In this document: in pieces, positions 25,250 to 33,953 of the stretch
Position numbering within the stretch: position 1 is the stretch's first letter
Layout of the letters: each line of letters opens with the position of its first letter
Assembly: GCA_948468385.1 (NCBI GenBank)
Contig: CAOKHZ010000015.1
Location: forward strand, 1-64,000
Direction: 5' to 3'
Source of the DNA: an uncultured Faecalicatena sp.
GTDB lineage: Bacteria > Bacillota > Clostridia > Lachnospirales > Lachnospiraceae
Length of the DNA stretch: 64,000 bases
Notes under the pieces: model-generated
What the model was told of the DNA's origin: nothing
Seen by the model: only the letters and a program-made list of their open reading frames with translations
The model's database searches: none
Program-made: the position numbers and the translations under genes

Positions 25250-27025
25250 ATGGAAAATACGATTCAGTTGAAAACGGTGAACGAGCTTTTGCCATATTCA
25301 TTCTTTATCCCGTCGTACCAGCGGGGCTATCGCTGGACGCCTTGCGAGGTGCGGGACTTGCTGGATGACATTGATGAATTCGTCCCGAGGGAGATACAAG
25401 GCACGGAGAACAAGACGTGGTATTGCTTGCAGCCGGTCGTGGTCAAGGAGATGCGGGAAGACGCGGATTTTGGCAGATGCGAGGAGTGGGACGTGTCCGG
25501 CAGCGGTGAAATTTCCGAGGCTGGGAAGGTTTACGAGGTGATTGACGGGCAGCAGCGTCTGACGACGATTTATCTCGTTTTGCATTATCTGAACCAGGAC
25601 TTCGTGGAAAAGAGACGGGACAAGTTGTTTTCCATCAATTACCAGACGCGGAAGGAATCCATGGAGTTTTTGAAAAACCCAGACAAGGAGGACGACTCGA
25701 ACATTGATTTCTTCCATATACATAACGCCTACAAGACCATTGAGGAATGGTTTGACAAAAAGGAAGAGGATTCGAGCTTTGACAAAAATGAATATCGGTC
25801 AAAGTTAAAATTTTCGACGAAAGTCATCTGGTATGAGACGGCGGAGGACAACCCGACGAAGGTGTTTACGAGGCTCAACATCGGGAAAATCAGCCTGACA
25901 AACGCGGAATTGATCAAGGCGTTGTTTTTGAACAGTTCGAATTTCCATTCCAGTGATATGGAAAATATGAGGCTTCGGCAATTTGAAATCGCGGGCGAGT
26001 GGGATAATATCGAGTGGGATTTGCAGGGGGACAAGTTCTGGTATTTCCTAAGTGACGAGGATAAGCGGGACAACCGTATTGAGTACATTTTCAACTTGAT
26101 GAACGAGCTGGGCGACAAGGAGGGTTACTCCGCGTTTCGCTATTTTAGCGGGAGGCTTGATGGCTCGGAAGAAAGCTTGAAACGGACGTGGGAAGAGGTG
26201 CAGGGCTATTATCAGCGGTTTGACGAGTGGTTCCACGACCGGGAGCTTTATCACAAGATCGGGTTCATCATCACGGCGGGCATTGCCAAGATCAAGAAGT
26301 TGTACGACGAATCGGCCAAGTTGAAAAAGAGCGAGTTTAAGGCATATCTTGACGATTTGATAAAGGAACATTATCGTGGAATCGACTTGTTTGATTGTGA
26401 TTATGACAGCAAGCATACGAAAGGCGTACTGCTTTTGTATAACATTTTGACCATGTTGCAGAACGAGCATGATTCCTCGTATTTTCCATTTGACGCGTTC
26501 AAGCTGAACAAGTGGAATATCGAGCACATTGCCTCGAAAAAGGACGCGGCATCCGTACCCGGGGCCGCGAGGAGGGAATGGCTCTCGGATGTCTTGTGTT
26601 ATATCGAAAGGAAAGAAAAGAGTGAGAGGGAGCTGGCCCGCCGCGTTCAAATGGTTTTGGATGAAGAAAATTACGAGGACGACGTGTTCAATCCCGTTTT
26701 TGACGACGTCACGGATTATTTTAACCAACATATCAAGCAGGACGTGGAGATTGACGGGATTTCCAACTTAGCGTTGCTGGATGAGAAAACGAACAAGGGG
26801 TATAAAAACGCCGTCTTTCCGTTAAAAAGGAAGTACATCATTGATTTGGACAAGGGCGGCGGTTTCGTCCCATTGTGTACGAAGAACGTGTTTTTGAAAT
26901 ATTTTAGCGATTACCCGCCGAAAATATCGTTCTGGACGCAGGATGACCGGGAAAAATACGAGGAAGACTTAAAAAGGGTATTGGGCGGATATTTGGAGGT
27001 CACGGGTGGCGACGGACACGAATGA
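25250..27025 (+). CDS. DUF262/DUF1524 protein (GmrSD-like), first of a pair
   Basis: A 591-residue protein. The N-terminal DUF262 (ParB-like NTPase-type fold) shows FIPSYQRGYRWT (about 18-29) and VIDGQQRLTTIYLVLHYL (about 97-114). The C-terminal DUF1524 nuclease region has WNIEHIASK, where the usual motif is IEHI-x-P-Q, and SNLALLDEKTNKGYKNAVFP with the N-x-x-L-L-x-x-x-x-N spacing. GmrSD-type proteins restrict modified phage DNA. Start 25250 (MENTIQLKTVNELL) fits other family N-termini, though its ribosome-binding site is weak; the frame opens at 25163. The end lies in a duplicated junction with the next DUF262 gene. Confidence 0.8.
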   Translation: MENTIQLKTVNELLPYSFFIPSYQRGYRWTPCEVRDLLDDIDEFVPREIQGTENKTWYCLQPVVVKEMREDADFGRCEEWDVSGSGEISEAGKVYEVIDGQQRLTTIYLVLHYLNQDFVEKRRDKLFSINYQTRKESMEFLKNPDKEDDSNIDFFHIHNAYKTIEEWFDKKEEDSSFDKNEYRSKLKFSTKVIWYETAEDNPTKVFTRLNIGKISLTNAELIKALFLNSSNFHSSDMENMRLRQFEIAGEWDNIEWDLQGDKFWYFLSDEDKRDNRIEYIFNLMNELGDKEGYSAFRYFSGRLDGSEESLKRTWEEVQGYYQRFDEWFHDRELYHKIGFIITAGIAKIKKLYDESAKLKKSEFKAYLDDLIKEHYRGIDLFDCDYDSKHTKGVLLLYNILTMLQNEHDSSYFPFDAFKLNKWNIEHIASKKDAASVPGAARREWLSDVLCYIERKEKSERELARRVQMVLDEENYEDDVFNPVFDDVTDYFNQHIKQDVEIDGISNLALLDEKTNKGYKNAVFPLKRKYIIDLDKGGGFVPLCTKNVFLKYFSDYPPKISFWTQDDREKYEEDLKRVLGGYLEVTGGDGHE

Positions 27026-27089
27026 AGACGGCGCGAAACGGGAATTGGGTGAATGCTTGGAGGTCACGGGTGGCGACGGACACGAATGA
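27006..27089 (+). CDS. relay mini-ORF 1 created by the junction repeat
   Basis: GTG 27006 follows GGAGGT by 5 bases. The 27-residue product starts VATDTNEDG and ends CLEVTGGDGHE: the head resembles the second DUF262 protein (MAMNTNDN) and the tail resembles the first (YLEVTGGDGHE). Its start overlaps the stop of the upstream gene by 20 bases. Translation is plausible; peptide function is doubtful. Confidence 0.35.
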   Translation: MATDTNEDGAKRELGECLEVTGGDGHE

Positions 27090-27153
27090 AATCGACGCAA
27101 AACGGGAATTGGGTGAATGCTTGGAGGTCACGGATGGCGATGAACACGAATGA
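27070..27153 (+). CDS. relay mini-ORF 2 created by the junction repeat
   Basis: GTG 27070 follows GGAGGT by 5 bases. The 27-residue product starts VATDTNEID and ends CLEVTDGDEHE. It overlaps mini-ORF 1 by 20 bases and the next DUF262 gene by 20 bases, repeating the same coupling. Confidence 0.35.
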   Translation: MATDTNEIDAKRELGECLEVTDGDEHE

Positions 27154-29209
27154 CAACATGACGTTTTATGAATTGATTCAGGAAAAAAGGGTGGAGATTC
27201 CGATTATCCAACGCGATTATGCGCAAGGGCGGGAGGATAACTGGGAAATTTGCCGCAATTTTTTAAAGGCGATAAGGGAAAGCGTGGAAAATGAAAGCGC
27301 GGTGAACCTTGACTTCGTATATGGTAACGTGAAGGGCGACGTGTTTTATCCATTGGACGGGCAGCAGCGGCTGACGACGCTATTTTTGCTGCATTGGTAT
27401 GCCTGCATGAAGGAACGGCCAGAGGATATGGGCATCAGGGAGACGCTCTCGAATTTCACGTATGAAACGCGGATGTCCTCGCGGAGGTTTTGCAAGGCGC
27501 TGATGTCAAACGTCACCGCGATTTTCGCGGATGGGGGGGCGGATGGCCACGCAGCGGGGGTCGCGGCCAGACGGGAGCGGGAACCTAGTGGGGCGATTGA
27601 GGATGCCAAGTGGTTTTTTGCCTCTTGGCGGCAGGACTCTACGATTCGCGCGATGTTAAATACCATCGACATGATTCATGAGCTGTTTTTCGAGGTCGAG
27701 GATTTATGGGGAGCGCTTGTGGAGAAGAAATTGGTCACGTTCCACTTGCTGATATTGGAGGATTTCGGGTTGTCGGATGACTTGTACATCAAGATGAACG
27801 CACGCGGGAGGCTCCTCACCCCGTTTGAAAATTTGAAGGCCGAGATTTTGGACAAGGCTCAGAAGGGCGGCTGGCAATGGGAGGAAGCCCTTCCGCTCGA
27901 GGAGAAATTTTCCTATAAAATGGATCGGGAGTGGACGGACTTCGTTTGGGATGGCTATCGGAAGAACGACCTGGTGGATGAGCCGCACATGAATTTTATC
28001 ACGACGCTGGTCATGTTCCGGGTGGCCAAGAATCCGAAGCTACGGGGAGAAAAGCGCGCGGACGTGATAAGTCAGTTGAATGAAAACCACGCGGATCGAA
28101 AGCTGATTCACTATATTGACGAGAAGACGTTCGAGTATATTTATGAATGTTATGAATTATATGCGAATGCGGTGCATGGAACGGAAACGGCGGAACCAGG
28201 GACACATGGCGTGACTTCAAAGCGGGTGATCCCTGAGCTGACGTTTGACATGTGGCGGCATCGGCCGGAAAAAAATTTGCTGTACCAGATTTTGGTCGGG
28301 AACAGGCCGTCGTACACGCACAAGGTGCTCTTTTACGCGCAGACGGAGTATTTGCTTCGAAACGAGAACGTGGGCGAGGAGAAATTTTTGGACTGGATGC
28401 GGGTGGTGCGAAACATTGTTTCCCGCGCAAATATTACGCCGGACGGCAAGCGTTACGACCTCATCCGAAGTCCGGAGGCGTTTGGCGGCGTGATGGATCT
28501 GGTTCGCGGCCTTGCCCGTGGCTGCGGTGACATTTATCATTATTTGAATACGAATCCGCTGATTCCCGCCTATGCGAAGGAGCAGATGAGGGAGGAGAGG
28601 ATAAAGGCGCGGATTATCTGCGCGAACCCGGCGCACAAACAATTACTGTTTGATTTGGAAGATAATGAACTGTTGCGCGGGAGGATTTTGTTCGCCTTGC
28701 AATGTGCGGGATACCGGTCGGACATCGCGGAGATTGACTTTGTGCGGCTTGCGCAGATTCGTGATGTTTTCAAACGGTATTTTAATAAGGAACTGGAGAC
28801 GGGGGCGGATGAATTCGACCTGCTTCGGCGCGCGATGCTGACCATCGAGGTGAACGGGGAATATTGTTTCTATAAATATTGGTGGTCGTATTGGTATGCG
28901 GGCGATGCCGACAAGCGGAAGCTGTTTCCGGTATTCCGGGAAATGGAGGATTTCGTCGTTTCGAAGTCTTACGGGGAATATTTTGCAAAATTGGTGGGTC
29001 TTCTTATCGATAGGGACTATCAGGAAATCATTGACCATTTCGTGAAACCGGAAAACATGGAAAATTGGCAGTATCGCCTGATTAAAGAAGAGGACTTGCT
29101 GAAGAACTGCAAGTCGAAATATATCGCGATACCGGAAGACGGGACGTGCTGCTACCTTTTGAAAAGCAAGAGGACGACGGACATCGAGGGAAGCCCGAGG
29201 GTGGAGTGA
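27134..29209 (+). CDS. DUF262-family protein, second of the pair
   Basis: A 691-residue DUF262 protein. Motifs are IPIIQRDYAQGR (about 21-32) and PLDGQQRLTTLFLLHWY (about 73-89), with DDLYIKMNARGRLLTPFENLKAE split over about 213-235 as the usual third block. The C-terminal 350 residues are helical and I see no HNH or DUF1524 motif, so it probably lacks the nuclease. ATG 27134 follows GGAGGT by 5 bases inside the third copy of the junction repeat. The neighbouring DUF262/DUF1524 protein is the likely partner; joint DNA restriction is inferred. Confidence 0.75.
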   Translation: MAMNTNDNMTFYELIQEKRVEIPIIQRDYAQGREDNWEICRNFLKAIRESVENESAVNLDFVYGNVKGDVFYPLDGQQRLTTLFLLHWYACMKERPEDMGIRETLSNFTYETRMSSRRFCKALMSNVTAIFADGGADGHAAGVAARREREPSGAIEDAKWFFASWRQDSTIRAMLNTIDMIHELFFEVEDLWGALVEKKLVTFHLLILEDFGLSDDLYIKMNARGRLLTPFENLKAEILDKAQKGGWQWEEALPLEEKFSYKMDREWTDFVWDGYRKNDLVDEPHMNFITTLVMFRVAKNPKLRGEKRADVISQLNENHADRKLIHYIDEKTFEYIYECYELYANAVHGTETAEPGTHGVTSKRVIPELTFDMWRHRPEKNLLYQILVGNRPSYTHKVLFYAQTEYLLRNENVGEEKFLDWMRVVRNIVSRANITPDGKRYDLIRSPEAFGGVMDLVRGLARGCGDIYHYLNTNPLIPAYAKEQMREERIKARIICANPAHKQLLFDLEDNELLRGRILFALQCAGYRSDIAEIDFVRLAQIRDVFKRYFNKELETGADEFDLLRRAMLTIEVNGEYCFYKYWWSYWYAGDADKRKLFPVFREMEDFVVSKSYGEYFAKLVGLLIDRDYQEIIDHFVKPENMENWQYRLIKEEDLLKNCKSKYIAIPEDGTCCYLLKSKRTTDIEGSPRVE

Positions 29210-29250
29210 GGCGATGTCGTGGACGCGTCGTTGTCCAACCTGGTTCGTAT

Positions 29251-29955
29251 CTACACTTGTGAGGGCGGGCAGTGCTGATATTTTTTAAACACCTTGCAAA
29301 AGTAATGGTAGCTGCCATACCCCAGCATGTCGGAGATTTCCATCAGGGAGTAGCAGCGGCGCAGGATGAGCGTTTTTGCCATGTCGGTTTTCATGGTGTG
29401 AACGTAATCCGTGAGGGTCATACCCACCTCCTCATGGAAACATTTGGATAGGTGGGTCTGTTCCACGTCCAAGTATTTAGCCACGCTTGATGTGGAAACG
29501 GCCTGAAACCGCCTCGTGTGAATATATTCCACGGCACGCTGGATGGTGTAGGAGTAGTGTTTTAGATTGTATTTCTTATACTCTTGTTCCAAGCGGTTTA
29601 TCAGGTTGAGGGAAATTTGTTGTAAATTACCAATATTTTTGGCCTTGGTAATCTGCATGAAGGCTTCTTTTTTTAGATTTTCCGTAATGTTGGAGGGCAA
29701 ACCCATGTCTGATAGGATGTTTGCCAAATCATTTGCATGGATTGCCACATAAAGCTTCGCGATTTCAATGTCGGTAAAAGTATAAGGAGCCAGGGTTTCC
29801 ACATAGGAATCTTGAAGAAGGCGTTTATAGTTTTTGAAGTCACCCCGCCGAAGCATTTCCTCTAATGAGACGGTGAATTTCAGGTTGTCTTTCATGAAAC
29901 TTTGTTCCTGCTCGGCTTCAAGAATGTGCTGGCTTGTCACGTAGTCCGTTTTCAT
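29251..29955 (-). CDS. AraC-family transcriptional regulator
   Basis: A 234-residue regulator. The C-terminal 100 residues hold the double helix-turn-helix of AraC proteins (VAKYLDVEQTHLSKCFHEEV, then GMTLTDYVHTMKTDMAKTLI and ISDMLGYGSYHYFCKVFKK). The N-terminal 130 residues are helical, without an evident cupin fold. It is divergent from the GH3 gene at 30125, its probable target, and tandem boxes lie before that gene. It converges on the DUF262 gene with only 41 bases between. Confidence 0.85.
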   Translation of the reverse strand: MKTDYVTSQHILEAEQEQSFMKDNLKFTVSLEEMLRRGDFKNYKRLLQDSYVETLAPYTFTDIEIAKLYVAIHANDLANILSDMGLPSNITENLKKEAFMQITKAKNIGNLQQISLNLINRLEQEYKKYNLKHYSYTIQRAVEYIHTRRFQAVSTSSVAKYLDVEQTHLSKCFHEEVGMTLTDYVHTMKTDMAKTLILRRCYSLMEISDMLGYGSYHYFCKVFKKYQHCPPSQV

Positions 29956-30034
29956 GTCAAATCCTTTCGAATGAGTATTCTGTAATCAAGTTTACCATAA
30001 TAGAACTACAAAAACAATAATTTTGCAACGGTGA

Positions 30035-30079
30035 GATAAAAAAACAAGTTATGATAAAAAACAAGTAATTTACTATAAA
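30035..30079 (+). promoter_or_regulatory. tandem boxes and -10 upstream of the GH3 gene
   Basis: GATAAAAAAACAAGTTAT (30035-30052) and GATAAAAAACAAGTAATT (30053-30070) are direct repeats about 18 bases apart, followed by TATAAA (30074-30079). Repeated half-sites overlapping the -35 position suit an AraC-type activator, probably the divergent regulator. Confidence 0.5.
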
Positions 30080-30124
30080 ATGTAGATGTGAACTTACGGA
30101 AACAAAAATGAGAGGAGATTGTAA

Positions 30125-32404
30125 ATGGAACAATCGTATGAGGTAAAAGTTGTGACACGAAAAAATGACGACGGGCCGACGCTTTGTGTCAGCGAGGCAT
30201 CAGGGAAGGGTTTTATCGAGCGGGAGGGCCTCATGTTCAAGGACTTGGCCGGAGACGGGGTTTTGTACCCGTATGAGGACTGGCGGTTGCCATGTCAAGA
30301 GCGGGCCGAGGATTTGGCGAACCGTTTGAACGTGGAGCAAATGCTGGGGCTGATGCTGCACACGCCGCAGCAAATGCTTCCGGGATATAGTACCCCGTAT
30401 CTTGGAATGGCCACGTATGACGGCAAGAATTTTCAGGAGACGGAAGGAGCCGTTCCGGTTTACGCGCTGACGGATCAGCAAAAGGAGTATGTGAAGGATG
30501 ACTTTATCCGTCATTATCTGTTGTCAGTGACACCGGACGCGCAGGCAAGCGCGATGTGGGTCAATCAAATGCAGGAAGCGGCCGAGGCCGCGCCGTTTGG
30601 CGTACCGGTCAACATAAGTACTGACCCGCGGCATGGCTGCGTTGCCACGGATGAGTTTAATTCCGGCGCGGGGGGAAAGATTTCCCATTGGCCGGAGAAT
30701 ATCGGGATGGCGGCCACCTTCGACGCGGAACTGGAGCGAAAATATGCGGGCATCGTCGCCAAGGAGTATCGGGCGATGGGATTTACCACGGCGCTTTCAC
30801 CGCAGATTGACATTGCGACGGAGCCGCGCTGGGGCAGGTTTTCCGGCAGTTATGGGGAAAGTAGCCAACTTGCGGCCGACATGGCGCGGGCGTATTGTGA
30901 CGGATTGCAGACCACGGCGGGAGGAGTAAGGAGCACGGACGGCTGGGGAAACGAGAGCGTCATCGCCATGGCGAAGCATTGGCCGGGAGCCGGAGCGGTT
31001 GAAGCGGGGCGCGAGGCACATTTTCCATGTGGGAAATACGCGGTGTATCCGGGTGGAAATTTCGAAGATCATATGAAGTCGTTTTTGGAGGGCGCGTTTG
31101 ACTTGAAAGAGGGAACGCGGCGGGCGGCGGCCGTCATGCCGTCCTACATCATTGCCACGGGGCAGGACAAGGAAAACGGTGAGGATGTCGGCATCGCCTA
31201 TAACAAATATTTGATTACCACGTTGCTGCGCGAAAGATATGGATATGACGAGCTGGTGTGCACGGACTGGGGATTGACGGGAGAAATGGGACCGATGGAT
31301 TTGATGATTGGAGCCAAGAGTTGGGGCGTGGAAAACCTAAGCCCGGCCGAGCAAAGCCTGAAAATCATCGAGGCGGGTTGCGATCAGTTTGGCGGGGAAT
31401 ATGACATTGCGCAGTTGAAGGAAGCGTATGCCTTGGGCGAAAAAAAGCATGGTGAGGAATATATGGAGACGCGAATCCGAACCTCGGCGGTACGAATTTT
31501 GCGTAACATGTTCCGGTTAGGGCTGTTTGAAAACCCATACGTGGACGCAAAGCATGCCGATGAATTGGTGGGGACGGCCGCATATTGCGAGGCCGGATTT
31601 GAAGCACAGGTGAAATCCGTCATCATGTTGAAAAATCGGAAAAACGTATTGCCGTTGGCGGAAAAGACAAAGGTGTACGTGCCGAAGCAATATTCCCCTG
31701 CGGCCATGAACTGGATGCGCATGATGGATCCAGAGGTCAACGAGGTACCGGTGGCACGGGACGTGCTTCAGAAATATTTTACAGTCGTGGATACGCCTGG
31801 GGAGGCCGAGGCCGCCCTTGTGTTTATGCGCATGCCCAAGAATACCCGTGTGGGGATGGACAGCGGCTATAGCGCGGCGGACAAGGAAAACGGTGGCAAT
31901 GGTTATGTGCCGATTACCCGGCAGTACCGCCCGTATACCGCAAAGTTCGCCCGGGAAGAGAGCCTTGCCGGGGGCGACCCGCGGGAAGATTTTGTGAACC
32001 GACGTTATAAGGAAAAGACGGTGACCTCCTATCAGGAGGCTGATTTGGACGCGCTTTTGGAGACAAAGAAGGCGATGGGAGAGAAGCCGGTGATTGCCTG
32101 CATTTCCAGCGACGGCCCGATGGTGGTGTCAGAGTTTGAAGCGAAAGCGGACGGCATTTTGATGGGATTTGGCGTGACCTACGAGGCATTTTTGCAATTG
32201 GTTTGCGGCAAGGCCGAACCGTATGGGCTGCTCCCGTTCCAGATGCCCGTGAACATGAGGACGGTGGAGGAGCAGTGCGAGGATAAGCCGTTTGACATGG
32301 AGTGCCATGTGGATAGCGAAGGAAACGTGTATGACTTTGCCTATGGAATGGATTGGGGCGGAGTCATAAAGGATGGGCGGGTGCAAAAATATAAGCACGT
32401 CTGA
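30125..32404 (+). CDS. glycoside hydrolase family 3
   Basis: A 759-residue GH3 enzyme without signal peptide. Motifs in order are STDPRHGCVA (about 160), GFTTALSPQIDIATEPRWGR (about 222-241), KHWPGAGAVEAGREAHF, and the nucleophile motif LVCTDWGLTG with Asp at about residue 381. An N-terminal extension of 50 residues precedes the barrel and the C-terminal alpha/beta domain reaches the end; a fibronectin-III domain is not evident. This sub-type resembles beta-glucosidase or beta-xylosidase enzymes acting on intracellular oligosaccharides. The divergent AraC-family gene probably controls it. Confidence 0.87.
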   Translation: MEQSYEVKVVTRKNDDGPTLCVSEASGKGFIEREGLMFKDLAGDGVLYPYEDWRLPCQERAEDLANRLNVEQMLGLMLHTPQQMLPGYSTPYLGMATYDGKNFQETEGAVPVYALTDQQKEYVKDDFIRHYLLSVTPDAQASAMWVNQMQEAAEAAPFGVPVNISTDPRHGCVATDEFNSGAGGKISHWPENIGMAATFDAELERKYAGIVAKEYRAMGFTTALSPQIDIATEPRWGRFSGSYGESSQLAADMARAYCDGLQTTAGGVRSTDGWGNESVIAMAKHWPGAGAVEAGREAHFPCGKYAVYPGGNFEDHMKSFLEGAFDLKEGTRRAAAVMPSYIIATGQDKENGEDVGIAYNKYLITTLLRERYGYDELVCTDWGLTGEMGPMDLMIGAKSWGVENLSPAEQSLKIIEAGCDQFGGEYDIAQLKEAYALGEKKHGEEYMETRIRTSAVRILRNMFRLGLFENPYVDAKHADELVGTAAYCEAGFEAQVKSVIMLKNRKNVLPLAEKTKVYVPKQYSPAAMNWMRMMDPEVNEVPVARDVLQKYFTVVDTPGEAEAALVFMRMPKNTRVGMDSGYSAADKENGGNGYVPITRQYRPYTAKFAREESLAGGDPREDFVNRRYKEKTVTSYQEADLDALLETKKAMGEKPVIACISSDGPMVVSEFEAKADGILMGFGVTYEAFLQLVCGKAEPYGLLPFQMPVNMRTVEEQCEDKPFDMECHVDSEGNVYDFAYGMDWGGVIKDGRVQKYKHV

Positions 32405-32435
32405 GAAGCTTGTAAAAAGGCGTGAGGCGTACATG

Positions 32436-32471
32436 TCCCCCGGCGAATTAACATGAGTATTGGCCGGGGGA
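32436..32471. terminator. GC-rich hairpin between convergent genes
   Basis: TCCCCCGGC (32436-32444) and GCCGGGGGA (32463-32471) with an 18-base loop, between the GH3 gene and the convergent AAA gene. No T tract is seen. Confidence 0.45.
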
Positions 32472-32480
32472 TGAGGGGGG

Positions 32481-33791
32481 CTAATGATTTAGAATCTCTT
32501 TTATGTTCCAAATCTGATATAGAGGCAGGTTTATGAAAGGCGCATCAATCCGAAATGGTTTTAGGGAAGTTCGAATGGCTACTTCTGGATGATACTTTTG
32601 ACAAAATACTTTCAGGCTTTGGGCGTGGACAACCAGCCCGGCTTTGGCTTCCATGGGAATGATTTTGTTTCGGTAGGAAAATAGGTAGTCCACTTCGGAG
32701 GTGGCACCTTCACTCCAATAATAAATGGTTTTGGCAATTTCTGCGGATTGCAATTCTTGTAACACAAATTGTTCTGTCAAAGTTCCCATGAATTCTTTGA
32801 ATATGGCATCCTTTTCGATGATTACTGACGCGTCGATTTCGCATAGTGCGCACAGTAATCCGACATCCAGCAAATAAAGTTTAAATGCTTTTAAATCCTC
32901 GTAAGCTTTTAGTGGCAGACGGCCTCCGGTTACCAGGCCTACTTTGCGAATGATGCCGCTGTCTTTCAACCAAAGCAGTGCGTCTTCATATTCTCTTGCT
33001 CGGGCTCCCTCCTTGGCAAGGCCGTAGACAAATTTTTTGTTTTCCTTGGCAAGCTGAGAGGGAATCGAGTTCCATACATGATGGATTTTAGGAATGATAC
33101 TTCCGGGTGCATGTTTGGAAAAATCATTTTCATAGGAAGTAAGGAGCCGTTCTTGTTCCGCCCGCACAAGGGTGTAATCCCGTTCTTCCAACCAGGTGTT
33201 AACGACAGAAGGCATACCGCCGATTATGAAGTATTGTTTCAAGTAATCCATATACCTTTCCTGAAATAGTTCCGGCATGGGTTGCGAAGCATATGTTTTC
33301 GTCCAGTCCAATAGAGGTTCTTCGTGATTGGCCAGAAGGAACTCGTAAAAGGAAAGTGGTTCCAGAGTTAAGAAATCAACTTTTCCCACGGGGAAGGACG
33401 TACCCTCGTGGAGTGTGACACCTAGCAGTGAACCGGCACAACAGATGGCATATTCCGGTGCGGCTTCCGCAAAGTATTTGAGAGAGGTAAGTGCTCTGGG
33501 AAGTTCTTGTACCTCGTCAAAAATAATCAATGTGGATTCCGGCCGTATTTTTTTTCCATGGTAAGCGGATAAAAAATCAATGATACGATGCGGTTCTATA
33601 CTGCCGGAAAATACATCTGCGATGGAACCGGGATTTTCAAAGTTGACATAGCAGACATTCTCAAAATATTGCTTACCGAACTCCTTCATAAGCCATGTTT
33701 TGCCAACTTGCCTGGCACCCATGAGGATTAAGGGGAGACGGTTTTTCTTATCTTTCCAATGTTTCATTTTTTCCATTGCGGTACGATACAT
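32481..33791 (-). CDS. AAA-family ATPase with DUF4143 domain, copy 1
   Basis: A 436-residue protein of the AAA_14-DUF4143 family. Walker A GARQVGKTWLMKEFG (about 26-40), Walker B LIIFDEVQELPRALTSLKYF (about 91-110), sensor-like CCAGSLLGV and the DUF4143 core YFIIGGMPSVVNTWLEERD. The C-terminus has SEVDYLFSYRNKIIPMEAKAG, a PD-(D/E)XK-like core (E-V-D ... E-x-K). AGGAGG lies 8 bases before ATG 33791; the frame opens at 33860. The cellular role of these proteins is not settled. A second copy is at 42205, and both share upstream boxes. Confidence 0.83.
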   Translation of the reverse strand: MYRTAMEKMKHWKDKKNRLPLILMGARQVGKTWLMKEFGKQYFENVCYVNFENPGSIADVFSGSIEPHRIIDFLSAYHGKKIRPESTLIIFDEVQELPRALTSLKYFAEAAPEYAICCAGSLLGVTLHEGTSFPVGKVDFLTLEPLSFYEFLLANHEEPLLDWTKTYASQPMPELFQERYMDYLKQYFIIGGMPSVVNTWLEERDYTLVRAEQERLLTSYENDFSKHAPGSIIPKIHHVWNSIPSQLAKENKKFVYGLAKEGARAREYEDALLWLKDSGIIRKVGLVTGGRLPLKAYEDLKAFKLYLLDVGLLCALCEIDASVIIEKDAIFKEFMGTLTEQFVLQELQSAEIAKTIYYWSEGATSEVDYLFSYRNKIIPMEAKAGLVVHAQSLKVFCQKYHPEVAIRTSLKPFRIDAPFINLPLYQIWNIKEILNH

Positions 33792-33892
33792 TTGAGAAAC
33801 CTCCTGACGGCCATTTTGGGAGCGTGCTTTGTCACGCGGCCATAACTGGTAAAGTGACATGTCCCATAAACTTGTTTCTATAATAGTATAAC

Positions 33893-33941
33893 AAAAATCA
33901 CATTTTCACAAGCATGGAATTCTATAAAAATCACATTTTCA
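33893..33941 (-). promoter_or_regulatory. two direct boxes TGAAAATGTGATTTTT upstream of AAA copy 1
   Basis: Read on the minus strand, TGAAAATGTGATTTTT occurs at 33941-33926 and exactly again at 33908-33893, 33 bases apart, followed by TATACT/TATTAT as -10 candidates. The same word is found in front of AAA copy 2 (42089-42163). Confidence 0.6.
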
Positions 33942-33953
33942 TAATCGTGTTTT

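Larger units (their letters stand above)
26993..27154. repeat. 64-bp tandem duplication of the stop/start junction (2.5 copies)
   Basis: Copies 26993-27056 and 27057-27120 are each 64 bases and nearly identical; a third partial copy covers 27121-27154. Each contains GGAGGT, five bases, then a GTG or ATG start, and 17-20 bases later the TGA that ends the preceding frame. Copy 1 holds the end of the first DUF262 gene; copy 3 holds the start of the second. Confidence 0.9.

Noticed and set aside
28217-28642. Minus-strand frame inside the second DUF262 gene
   Set aside because: Shadow of a coding gene with intact DUF262 motifs; no independent evidence.
33893-33941. Possible CRISPR-like repeat
   Set aside because: Only two copies with a 17-base interval, no spacer-length pattern and no cas genes; better explained as regulator boxes.
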